Shown here: positions 24,816-35,935 of the stretch, in pieces
How positions within the stretch are numbered: the stretch's first letter is position 1
Layout of the letters: every line of letters starts with the position of its first letter
Source: Malus domestica
Lineage: Eukaryota; Streptophyta; Magnoliopsida; Rosales; Rosaceae
DNA: 64,000 nucleotides
Direction: 5' to 3'
Assembly: GCF_042453785.1 (NCBI RefSeq)
Contig: NC_091673.1
Coordinates: 12,433,501-12,497,500, forward strand
Notes under the pieces: model-generated
What the model was told of the DNA's origin: nothing
The model's database searches: none
The model's input: the letters and a program-made list of their open reading frames with translations, nothing else
Position numbers and translations under genes: made by a program

Positions 24816-24906
24816 AATGTGAAAGTAACCGCTTCGATTGAACTTTACACTCTTTTGAATTTCGCCCCTCCCCTCTGAAAATCCTGGCTTCGCCACTGGA
24901 TGTGGC

Positions 24907-25845
24907 AGGATGTGACTTGAGCAGTTACATGAGGGTAAATTGTTACTCGGGGTTTGGCTCTGGCGTGCGTCAGATTGGCTCATAAATTTAACGGTTGACA
25001 GTTACAGGAACATGGCATTGTTTGCGGCAGCTTTCATTTGGAGTGACGTCCCTGCTAAACGACTCCCAAGATTTGAGATAATTGCAGTCTTGGCCACAGT
25101 AGATATAAAACTACATGATCTAGACCATCTTAAAAGGAAATGTAAAAAGTATCACATAGAGATATAACAGTAACAAATGACATATCATTTACTCTAACCG
25201 AGATGTTAAAGCTGATATGAAAAACAAGGCTAAGCTGATATGAATGAAGAGATGTCAAAGTTGACATTGCCTTCAAATATAGTTTTTGCTATTTTCAAAG
25301 GCATTTTCCACTTACATTACCTTAAATGCTAACATATTTAAGTATTATTTTATTATTTTTAAACCAACAACAACCCAACTTATATTATTTTTGTTTTAAA
25401 AAACATATAAATGAAGCAATAAATTTTGACATATCGTATGGAAAGAAAATATTGACAATAATGTTAAATTATCAAATCAGCTATCAAATAAAAATTTGAT
25501 GTTTTGAATTTGACGTCTCCTTTGGATATGCTCTTAGCAACTTAAATTACAAATCTTTACAAGTATTTGAAATGTTATGATTACTATGATCTGTTTGGGT
25601 GTTCTTTTATGAAAGAAAATCCGATCTTGGTTTTGTGCTTGATGATACTTGTTGGATTGAACAAGCTCACGACTTGTAACCACTTTCAATAAATAAGAAA
25701 AAAGAAGAAGCTTTCTAACTTTTGGTAAAATCTATAGTGGATTGCTATTTGTGCTCTCCGCTTGTACCCTTGTACTTATGAAAGGAGTGCAAGAAAGTTT
25801 TGAAAGACTATCTTCAACGTTAATGTGTTTTATCGTATACATGGT
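24907..25845. other. Intergenic, with a MITE-like region
   Basis: About 25196-25550 shows loose inverted ends (GAGATGTCAAAGTTGACATT; TTTGACGTCTCCTTTGGATA) related to the 34531-34920 element. No gene supported. Confidence 0.4.
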
Positions 25846-26119
25846 TCTATAAAACATTAGGCGCTAGTCTGACGGCTGGCAGAGTTATTGTATTTTATCA
25901 TATACAAGGTTCTAAAAAACACTAGGTGCTAGTCGGGCGGCTGGCAGAAGCCTAGGCGAATTATGTAAATTTATTATATATTTTGTAAATAAGTGTCTAT
26001 TTACACCTAAAAAAAAAATACTTGTATGGATAATAAATAAATGATAAAATTGAAAAATAGAAGTAGAAGAATACACAAAGTATATAGATCCAAAAAGTTA
26101 ATATTTAAAAAACAATAAG

Positions 26120-26345
26120 CATATAATCATAATGAGGATGATTCTTGGATGATAGATTAAATTCTTCTTGTTCATGATCCTTGCATTGAATTGGACATAG
26201 ACTAAATTATTTAACCTTGTTGTATCTAATTTATTTCTTTTCTTTGTATGTATCTCCTCAAAAGTGCTCCAATTCGTTTCACAATTGGATGAACTTGTAG
26301 TAAATCCATCATTTGCAAATTCGGTACACCATTTCCATAAGTATA
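26120..26345 (-). pseudogene. hAT transposase C-terminal fragment (hATC domain)
   Basis: The minus frame reads LWKWCTEFANDGFTTSSSNC, then ETNWSTFEEIHTKKRNKLDT, then RLNNLVYVQFNARI. This is the classical plant hAT transposase dimerisation motif (SSxCERNWSxFExIHTKKRNRL). The upstream coding part is cut away by insertion of the element starting at 26348. Confidence 0.8.
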
Positions 26346-27791
26346 CCTGTGACAGCCCGTCCGGTATTATCATTTTCGAAAGTGTGAAATTACTAAATGT
26401 CCTTGAACGTTTTAAAGATTTAGAGTATTAGAGTTTATCAAGTCACCCTAATTGTTAAAAGATGGTTGATTTTGGACGTTTTGTTTGTTTGTGTTGATGA
26501 GTGTGGCTTTTAATCCACACACTCACAGACACACTCATTCCCTTTTCTTTTCTTTCCCGTAATTCCCTCAAACACTCAAACTCACTCTCTCTCTCTCCCC
26601 GTCGAGTTCTCTCACACTCCCTTTCTCTTTCTACACTCACGGACTAACACAAAGACCTTCAAAAACTTCACAGATCGAGGAAAATAAAACCACCATCGTC
26701 TTCATCTCGACGATATGAGTCCAACCATACCTATTTCAGGTAAGATCTCTAACGTTTTCACGTTGAAATCACGAACTCCGATTTGGGTACTATTCATCAA
26801 CTTTGTATTGGTTGATTTTTAGGAGTTTTCAAGCTTGTAGGAATAGTGAGGTCCTTAGGAGGCTCGGGGTAGTTCGTTGGAAAATTTTGGACGTAAGAAC
26901 ACGGAGATCGACAAGTTCAAGTTTGACCCGTGCCTTTCGAGGCGTTTTCCGGCTAAACCACGGAGAGTTAGACGTCGTGCGAGGTACCATTCTCTTCGTC
27001 TCTTCGAGAAATACAACTTTAGTTTTTGTTTCACTCAATTTCGTTGAGTATTAAAGAAGTTATACTCATTTGAATCTTACCCAGTTTCCGGCGAGTCCGA
27101 CAGCTTTCGAGGCTTTTTTCGGTGAATCCACGCCGCGTTAGGGGTCAAGGCAGATATGGATGTGTTCGTCTCGTCAATACCTTCATTTTGATATAAATTA
27201 CGTCGAAAATGGTTAAGAAATGAAGAAGTTATGACACTTTGAAGTTTACCCAGAAATTCCGGCAAAACACCCACCTTCGGCGAAACCAGTCCGGCGACGC
27301 GAGGAAGAAGACGCGCGCGTGGGCAGCGCGTATAGGTGGCGCGTGAGGGCGCGTGAGAGGTCCAAATTCCGTTCTAAAAATTGTCACGTGTTCATGACGT
27401 CGTGTAGATCACCGTGGTATATTCACATACCCAAATTGAGCAACATATGAGAAAGTTATTGACGAATGTTTGTGTATGTGCGTTTAAATGATGTTTTATA
27501 ATTATTTTTGTATAAGTGAAAATTATATGGACGAAGAAAGTAACCAAAATAGGCGAGGGGGTTACGAACCGGCTACTTATCAGTGAGTGGGCAGTTATTT
27601 TTTAAGTATATATATATGTATACTTGACGTATTTCCTAGAAAACGTATTTTAAAAAGAAATACAAATTAAATAGCTTGTCATATATGCATTATATTTTAA
27701 AATGTGCATTACCATAATTGTACATATTGTTGCATGGTGCTGAGGAGGCCCAGATAAGTTACATGTGAGATATTATGTTGAAAACGATCAT

Positions 27792-28640
27792 GAAATACGA
27801 TTGAAATACAAATGAAATACTATGGAAATATGATTAAGATACATTTGATATATATTTGAAATACATTTGAAATACGATTGACATACGTATTAGATACATT
27901 TGATATACATATGAAATACGCATGAAATACGATTGAAATCCAATTGATATACGTATAAAATACATTTGAAATATGTAAGTATATACGTTTGAAATACGAT
28001 TGATATACATTTGAATACGTATAATATACATTTGAAATACGTACGAAATACATTTGATATACGTATGAAATACGATTGATATACATTTGAAATACGTATA
28101 ATATACATTTGATATACATTTGAAATACATTTGATATACGTATGAAATACGATTGATATACATTTGAAATACGTATGAAATACGATTGATATACATTTGA
28201 TATACATTTGATATATGTACGAAATACTATTGAAATACATTTGAGATACGTACGAAATACATTTGAGATACATTTGATATACGTACGAAATACATTTGAT
28301 ATACGTATGAAGTATATTTGATACACGTATGAAGTACATTTGATATATATATATGAAATACATTTGATATACGTACGAAATACTATTGAAATACATTTGA
28401 GATACGTACGAAATACATTTGATATATGTATGAGATACATTTGAAATACGTTCGATATACGATTGAAATACGTTTGAAATACGAGGGAAATACTATTGAA
28501 ACATGATGAATTATACGATTGAGGTATGATTGAAGTATGAATGAGTTATAATTGAGATGCAATTGTGACATGATCGAGATATGTTTATGATATGTTTGAG
28601 ATATAATTGAAATGTGATTGAAATAGAATTGAGACACAAT
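27792..28640. repeat. 11-bp minisatellite
   Basis: Units such as GAAATACATTT, GATATACGTAT and GAAATACGATT follow each other at a strict 11-base step for about 64 units to 28500, then decay to about 28640. Because 11 is not a multiple of 3, the repeats keep several reading frames open; the long frames there are artefacts. Confidence 0.92.
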
Positions 28641-29287
28641 TATTGAGATATTATGCTGATAACGATAATGAGATATAGTTGAGATATGATGAATCATATG
28701 TTGAGATGTGATTGAAAGCTCATTTACTTGCACACGTATATTAGTGCTCCCGCCCAGAGTTAGAGGCACAGCCTTCACGTGTATGTTCACCTCCCGCACC
28801 GCATGCTCGCCTTGGATCCAAGTTAGGTGCATAGCCTGTCGTATAGACCACTTATGTGGGTTCGACTTGTAGGTGACCCGCGATTTATCGCACAGTTTCA
28901 CGTGATTGTAGCACTAGAGCATATTATGATATATACAGTGATGAGTTGCAGACCACGTGAGGTGGTATTGAATGTGTGCAAGATATACATGATGTGATGA
29001 GATGATTATGAGCTATATATATACAGCCGAGGGCTGAGTTGATTATGATGAGATGATTATGAGCTATATATGCAGCCAAGGGTTGAGTTGATTATGATGA
29101 AAGAGTATGAACTATGTTTATAGCCAAGCGCTGAATTGATTATATGTTATTCTATCATATGTACATATAGATGATGAGCATTCAGTTATGATACTTTGGC
29201 ATGACATACATTCATATTGCCTAGCATGAATTTGAGATATATTACGTATATGTTACTCCATCATATGTACATAGAGATGATGAGCAT

Positions 29288-30013
29288 TCAGTTACGATAC
29301 TTTGGCATGACATACATTCATATTGTCTAGCATGATTTGAGATATATTACGTATATGAGTATATACTTTATTTTTAGGAAACTATACTTGTTTTATGGCG
29401 AGGGGTTAGTAAATTCAAAGAGAAAAGAAAGTTTTGAAGAAGAATGTTTTGCTGACCCACTCAACTTTGTTTTGCGCCCCTCCAGGTTCGAGATATTACA
29501 AGTTATGGTGGTCACGAGGAATCCAACGGTGTTCTGGCAGAATTGACAAAGTAGGACTCACCTTCGGGTGTTTCATCTTAGCAATTGTATTTTAAAGCTT
29601 CCGAACTGTGTAAATGGCTACGTCACTCTCACGTGACGGCCAGCATGCCTTCAGTTATGATACTTTGGCATGACATACATTCATATTGTCTAGCATGGTT
29701 TGAGATATATTACGTATATGTGTATATACTTTATTTTTAGGAAACTATACTTGTTTTACGGCGAGAGGTTAGTAAATTCAAAGAGAAAAGAAAGTTTTGA
29801 AGAAGAATGTTTTGCTGACCCACTCAACTTTGTTTTGCGCCCCTCCAGGTTCGAGATATTATAAGTTATGGTGGCCACGAGGAATCCAACGGTGTTCTGG
29901 CAGAATTGACAAAAGTAGGACTCACCTTCGGGTGTTTCATCTTAGCAATTGTATTTTAAAGCTTCCGAACTGTGTAAATGGCTACGTCACTCTCACGTGA
30001 CGGCCAGCATGCC
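29288..30013 (+). repeat. 364-bp tandem duplication in the LTR-like element
   Basis: 29288-29649 and 29650-30013 are near-identical direct copies, each ending GACGGCCAGCATGCC. A further partial unit of about 120 bases precedes them (from about 29160). Confidence 0.9.
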
Positions 30014-30245
30014 CTCCTTCGGGACGGGGTGTGTCAATACCACCATGAAGCAAAAAAAGAAAAAAGCACACAATTAATAATAATAAAAAAAAAAACTGCC
30101 TAGGTGCCGCCTAGCCCTCCGCCTAGGAGCCGCCTAGGACCACCTAGCTCCAGATCGATTTTTCAAAACGATTTGCCGTAAATTGCGGCGGGCCTTCACC
30201 ACCTAGCTCCTAGACGGCCTCCTAAACCAATTTTTAGAATACTAA

Positions 30246-30631
30246 TCATATATTACAATTTAATACTAACAGTGAAGTGATTTTTACATGTTTTCTCTCT
30301 CTTTTTATATGCTTGTAAATTTAGGCATTTAGATCAAATAAAATGAATAAAATAAATAAATAAAGGTGTGCACATTGCATAAGGATAGAATTAATGTGTG
30401 GAAATCATTTTGCTATTGATATTCCTAAATATAATGACAATTCATAAATTGTTACCCAGAAGATGATAATTTTTTTTTACACTAATTATGGAAGAGGTAG
30501 AGCTTTTTGGAGAATTACCCACCGGAGTTTTTATAGGAAACACCTTCAAGCGTTTTTTCAAAAACTACTTGAATTTCTAATAAACATATGCTTCTCACAA
30601 CAGATTTCCACCAAAATCTTGTCATTAAAAA
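30246..30631. other. Intergenic AT-rich stretch
   Basis: Nothing recognisable beyond AT-rich sequence. Confidence 0.4.
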
Positions 30632-30827
30632 GTTGTTACCCAAAGCTACTTAGTACTACGGTCTAGTGATATTTTTCTTCACTTGTAATTGAGAAGTTTT
30701 AGGTTCGATTATCACCAAAGGCGAATTTGAATCACATTATTACTAACTCATTGTGCGGCTTAGCCCACTCTTCCACCCTCTTAGTGTAGATAATATCATT
30801 TGTTAAAAAAAAACGTTGTTACCCAAA
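30632..30827 (+). mobile_element. tRNA-derived SINE, second family, 13-bp TSD
   Basis: TSD GTTGTTACCCAAA at 30632-30644 and 30815-30827; body 30645-30814. An A-box-like GTCTAGTGATA and a B-box-like AGGTTCGATTATCACC lie in the head. The 3' end is GTGTAGATAATATC followed by TTTGTT and an A run. Related copies: 56619-56781, 56797-56940, about 10770-10915 (reverse) and tails within 44890-51010. Confidence 0.85.
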
Positions 30828-31758
30828 ACATTTAGTAAAAGGAAATGATTGTTAACCAAACAAAAAGGGCGAGGGGTTGGAGACCAACTTATATGAAATA
30901 GATTTATTATCACGTAGCGTCCCGGTTAATAATACATTGTCATGTATAAAAAAAATGCATATAACAATGCATTATTGGACAAAAGATTATACATGGGGGT
31001 GAACTTGTTCTATATAAGTTGCTTTGGAGGGTTGAACGCTTAATTGTATAAAAGTTTTGCAAAAGTAGGTAGCTATGAATTTTTTTAATATCCATGTGGG
31101 CCCAAATTAACACGTGGCATCCAGTCACTATCCACGTGTGCGCCATGTCACAGGTTAAACGGCTATTTTAACAGCAAGGTTAACAGATGTATGAAAAGTG
31201 TCCCAAAATTATCACTTTACGTACCAGACTGAGATGAAAAAAATCTTGATGTATGAAATGTTTAAACAAAAAAACTTTAAGATAGTAAACTTAGAATTAG
31301 AATAGTAAAATAAGAATTATTCAAAAAATTAGAATAGTAAAATAAGAATTACTCTAAAAATTATGATTGATTTTTCTTTTGTAACTATGAAAGAATGTTT
31401 TGTTAATATATTTATTGATGGAGGAGATAGAATTTTCGTCATCCCAGACGAAGATTGCAGCAGCGGGCTTTTAGGAAGCAAGGAAAGAAGCTAAAGTTGC
31501 AAAGTAAACGCTTTTTGTTTCCGCGTCCAACAAACAAAAAACCTCCTCATATAGCATATGTCATCCTTCTATCATCGTTTTTTTTTCTTTCACAATTATT
31601 GTATTGTTTTTATATTTCACGGAAAATCTTACGATGGACCATTCTTTGCTTGCGCACAAGTAAATTGACTTCATTTGGTCACCACTGTGGCCAATCAAAC
31701 TATGTAATTCTAAGGTCACCCAACAGATATTCTATCACTGAAGCAATAAAAGATTGAT
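30828..31758. other. Intergenic
   Basis: No gene seen. A frame at 31455-31757 has no family signature and low-complexity content. Confidence 0.4.
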
Positions 31759-33182
31759 ATTGTAACTAGGGCTCGTTCGGTAGGGGATCCCGAATTGAAA
31801 ATGGGATCCTAATCCCGAACTGACCATTTTCGAGATGGGAATTTGAATCCCGACCCGAAATTTTCGGTATTCCCGAAATGTTTTCGGTATTTTTCAAAAT
31901 GTTTTTGGTATTTCAGAATGGATCGGAACTCACATTCAAAGAACAAACATAACTTCACATATTCACAGAAGAAGCATGAATATGTGTTCGCGTACTCTCA
32001 TCAAACCAATAAGGGCAGTCATTCCATCACAAGTCTAAAACAAGGATCCACGGCAAACAACCAGCATTGAAAGAACAAATTTGTTAACCTTGATGCCTCG
32101 ATTTTCGAACTAATACTATCTATTGCATACGCAAATCCCCTCAAATCAATTACCCATATCACTGAATGTGACAAACTTTAACCCTAGACATTAATTCGAA
32201 AACCCAATTAATTCCAAAATTGTACCTGATTTAGGAGAAAAATCTCTATGCTAGGTCGAGGATTCAAGAGACAATACTCTCAGACTCTAGGCGTCTGAGA
32301 GAGAATGGCGAGAGAGATAGAATCGCGAAAGAGAGAGAGAATCGTGAGAGAGAGGGGTGGCTGCGTGTGGTGGAGGGAGGCTGGAGAGTCAGAAATGGTA
32401 TGCCGTGGTGGTGGGCAGTGGCTGGCCGGAGTTGAGTTGAGTTAAGCTGAGCTGAGGTTCAGTTCGAATTCGAGACAAAGAGCTGGTTTGGTATTGCTGT
32501 GCTTTGAAAAAAAGCTGATGTGAGAATAAGCGGCTGTGAAATAAATCAGCAGAGTGTTTGGTAAACTTTTTTGTAAAAGTGCTTTTGGAAAAAAAAAACA
32601 GTGTAATAGTGGGTTTTTTCATTAAAGAAGCACTGTAGCTCCGTGTGCTTTGAAAAAAAAGCCAGTTTTCCAAAGCTGCAAATAGCAGCTTCAGCTTTTT
32701 CCTTTGATTTCAGCTTATTCTCACAGCAGCTTCCAAAATAAGCCCTTTTTTTTTTCAGTTTACCAAACATCTAAAACCCTCACAGTTTTTTTTCATGGAT
32801 GCTTTTTTTTTAAGCACCTCACTCCCAAACTAGGTCAAAGAGAGGGGTGGGTGGTTGAACTTCGAAATGAAATGAGAGAGGCTTAGGGCTGGAGACCCTT
32901 AACAAAGAATGGATGAGCCATATCGTTTTGAAACAATCCAACGGTTGCAATTAATTCTAACTATAATTAAAACATAAATGTATAATAATATATATAGTTT
33001 CCATTCGGTTCGGGACATTAAATAGACAATCTCGAATTCCGTAGTGAATGGTTCGGGATCAGTTTGGTATGGTATCCAAAAATTTTAGGAATTTTGGTTT
33101 GGGACTTTTTGAGTTTGGGGTCGAGATTTTTTTAGGTTTGGTTCGGGATTTTCGAGAAATTTTTTCCAGCCCTAATTGTGAC
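31759..33182. mobile_element. hAT-like element with 8-bp TSD (one mismatch)
   Basis: Flanks ATTGTAAC (31759-31766) and ATTGTGAC (33175-33182); element 31767-33174 with ends TAGGGCT / AGCCCTA. Subterminal regions are rich in CCCGAA/TTCGGG motifs. No transposase. A second element (32483-32834) is nested inside. Confidence 0.72.
32475..32842. mobile_element. Nested MITE, 352 bp
   Basis: Element 32483-32834 between ACAAAGAG and TCAAAGAG (7 of 8 match). The ends are CTGGTTTGG and CCAAACTAG. Lies wholly within the hAT-like element 31767-33174. Confidence 0.65.
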
Positions 33183-34530
33183 AATATTTTAAGTTAATTA
33201 AAAATTAACGAACTATTATTGGCATTTCAAAAATCTCCTTTTGCATCATCACAAGTGTATTTTTTTCTTTCTAAATATAAAAAGTTTAGAATGTAAAATG
33301 AAAATTTTGGAATGCAAATAACAATTTTCATAAATTATTATGTACATATTTTAACTTCTCAATAAATATTGTAATACTTGATTGATATAAGTTATTATCT
33401 CATCAACATTTCGTTATACGTAAGTCCTTCTCGAGAGGCAGATGAAGACCGTTAGTTTGACCTGTCAATGGTATCTGTGGAAGGAGAAGATGCATGGAGG
33501 TCAGGTCAGCTGGCTGCCGGCAGACCCTTAAATGACCGTTGGTTTATGCTCAGAGACTCTGAGTGATGACTTTGGAAACGAGAAAGTCATCATGATCATA
33601 ACCGCACGAAGTAAATAATATGCTCCTACAATACTCTATGACTTTAAGTACATCAAATGTTAATAAGATAGATGAAAATAATGAGCGCTTGTTATGTAAT
33701 TTTTCGTTGTATTGAATATGTTTTCCTCTTTTCTGCCGGACGGGGTTGCCAAAAAGGATTTCTTTTGTTCTTTTTTAATTTAGATGCACAAGCATGCCAT
33801 CACATGATCAAGATTGGTTAATGTAGAAAAAATGTCAAAGTGATTGTGTTTGTGTCTTGGATTTGACTTTTTAATTAAACTATTTAACGGCCAAGCAAGG
33901 ATTATCTTCTCAGCTTATGTATTCTCTCTACCTCGAAAACAAGGATTTGAACGAACAACCAAATGATGTGAAATAATGATGGTGAAGATCGAGTGAGAAA
34001 GTAAAATGAATTGAAAATAATTAAGATTAAAATTAATCTACTAGCGATAAAATAAATTAAATTAAGAACTGTGCATGAAATAAAAGTTCTTTGAAAGTTA
34101 ATAAAATTAAAAGACGAGACGAAATGTAAAGTGCGTAAAATAAAAAAATTGAAAGAAATGTACGTATTTAAAATACAAATGCATAAATTAAATTGCTTAA
34201 GTAAAGAAATTGAAATACAAGTTCAGGAAGTAAATGGTACAAAACTAAAATAATCTAGACTAGGACTAACATTATACTAGGATAGAATGTGAAGAGAAAA
34301 TAGAATAACAAGTTGTGTGTTTGATCGAATCATTTTCTCTTCCTCAAAACTTGTATTTATAAGGTGATTTGGGTCCCATTTTGTACCATAATTTGATATT
34401 ATTTCCAACTTTTTTTAAAGTCCAATTGAGAAGGGCGGTTGTATCTTAGATAAGATATTAGATTTTGTTAGATTAGATAAATTTTGTTTTTCGTTAAACG
34501 ATAAATTTTATTAGATTATATATTAAATTA
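33183..34530. other. Intergenic, with MITE family C copy 2
   Basis: 33207-33336 matches the intronic MITE at 21831-21956 (TTATTGGCATTTCAAAAATC). The rest is AT-rich with no gene. Confidence 0.5.
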
Positions 34531-34920
34531 GAGCATCTTTAAAGGAGATTTCAAAATGTCCCAAATCAGCAATAACGGTAACAAAAGACAGCATTAATGT
34601 TTTCCAACTGAGAAGCCAAATCTGATGTGGCATGACATGGAATGACATCTCTCCCCTTGCTGCCAAATTTGACAGCACCTTCAAAATTTTTAATTAATTA
34701 TTAAATGTTTTTTTATTAATTTGTTATTGGTTTAGAGTATTATCCTTTTGTTTCTTTTCATTCCCAATGCAAAGAAAATACATATGAATTTTTATTTTAT
34801 ATTTAAAATTTGGCATATCGGTTGAAGAGTAAAACTTTAAAAGATGTCAAAGTGCCACGTAAGCCTTCAAATGTAAATTTTAGGTTTAAAATTTGACATC
34901 TCCTTTGGAGATGGTTTTGG
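34531..34920. mobile_element. MITE-like element with GAGCATCTTTAAAGGAG ends
   Basis: Left end GAGCATCTTTAAAGGAGATT pairs with right end GACATCTCCTTTGGAGATGG; about 390 bases. Related ends occur at 25196-25550. Confidence 0.6.
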
Positions 34921-34923
34921 TCA

Positions 34924-34988
34924 TCGACTGGGTTCGAACCAACGCCGTTAACTTCTTTATACCATTGTGGTAAATGGTCACTTGCGGT
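34924..34988 (-). repeat. SINE head remnant
   Basis: The minus strand reads CATTTACCACAATGGTATAAAG followed at about 16 bases by GGTTCGAACCCAG: A-box and B-box-like sequences of a tRNA-derived SINE. Confidence 0.45.
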
Positions 34989-35935
34989 TTGTATCTTGTA
35001 CGTTGGGGAGTGTTACAATGTTTTCATCCCTAAATATAGATCATCGTTCAACAATTCATTTTGTACAAATGCAGACCAAAAGGTACGTACGTAACCGTTT
35101 TCTTTTTTGGGTTTGCTACTTTATTTTGCACGTCTCCACTGACAACTTGAATCCTTGGGCAACGAATGTGACGGGAAGGTAAACACAATTAATTTGTATC
35201 CATTGGATAATAGTTTAAACGCTTTGACAATAAAAAGATAATAGTTTAAACGATTAATAAACGTAACGGTAACTATTAAGGACCCTTGCATCGTTTTTTA
35301 GCAAACGCAGCTTAATTTTCAGAAGCTATATATAGAAATATTCAGCCAACCAACCCTCAGCAAATTCATCATCCTGAAAGGGGAGTAATTGCTGTTAAAA
35401 AGAAATCCAACAATGTAATGGGAAACTTTGACAAACTTAAACTTGATTTATATTGATTGAGTTTACTTCTATTTACACTGAGACATTTTGTAATAAAACC
35501 CTCACACTTGGTGCGCAAGTTACTGACTAGAGCATCGGAATTCATCAATATATGCCAGGGCCATTACCGGCCCAACCTGCACTCTGTTGGATCACTTTGG
35601 TTGGTTTCTATTTGGGCTTTCTGCCCCCATTGACAGCATCGAAGAACACAGATTGCTAAATCACCAATACTACAAACAAATATATTTGGAAGACAAAGAA
35701 CAGTGCAATTCAATCTTTGGATTCCAACACCACTCTGAAGTAACAAAGAACCTTTTCCGGTCACAAGCAACAGAAGAAAGAAAATATACCATACACGCGA
35801 ACACCATCCTCGACGGCCAAGTAACCAGTAAAAAATTATAGTTCCCCAGAAATGTATGATGGTAAAGAGGGGAGAGAGGGAAAGTATCAATGTACCTAAA
35901 TGAATAGACTAGCAATATGAAATTTCAAAAACCAT
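34989..35935. other. Intergenic and 3' UTR of the TPR gene
   Basis: No gene. The part next to 35936 is presumably the 3' UTR of the minus-strand TPR gene. Confidence 0.4.

Larger units (their letters stand above)
23857..24906 (+). mobile_element. hAT element remnant with 8-bp TSD
   Basis: TSD GATGTGGC at 23857-23864 and 24899-24906; element 23865-24898 with TIRs CAGTGGCGAAGCCA / TGGCTTCGCCACTG. It keeps a short transposase C-terminal remnant at 24755-24815, and MITE family A is nested at 24310-24475. The GC-rich open frames at 23860-24200 on both strands lack domains. Confidence 0.85.
26343..30041 (+). mobile_element. 3.7-kb solo-LTR-like element with 5-bp TSD
   Basis: TSD ATACC at 26343-26347 and 30037-30041; element 26348-30036 begins TGTGACAGCCCGTCC and ends GGACGGGGTGTGTCA (TG...CA). 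It has no gag-pol. It is homologous to 16021-18137 but carries an 11-bp minisatellite (27792-28500) and a 364-bp tandem duplication near its 3' end that the other copy lacks. A very long solo LTR of a Ty3/gypsy element is the simplest reading; a LARD-type element is the alternative. Confidence 0.75.
25846..30245 (-). mobile_element. hAT transposon remnant split by a long LTR-like element
   Basis: Left end near 25846-25960 has CACTAGGTGCTAGTCGGGCG and CCTAGGCGAATTA. The right end, 30095-30240, holds many CCTAGGCGG/CACCTAG motifs ending TTTTTAGAATA, and looks like the inverted counterpart. A transposase end lies at 26120-26345 on the minus strand. Boundaries are approximate and no TSD was resolved. 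Confidence 0.5.

Noticed and set aside
27792..28640. CRISPR-like repeat array
   Set aside because: Units are contiguous 11-mers with no spacers, in a plant genome; it is a minisatellite.
27820..28901. Long minus-strand open frames (up to 206 codons) rich in Ile/Tyr/Ser
   Set aside because: They come from the 11-bp minisatellite, which lacks stops in several frames at once. No domain and no start context.
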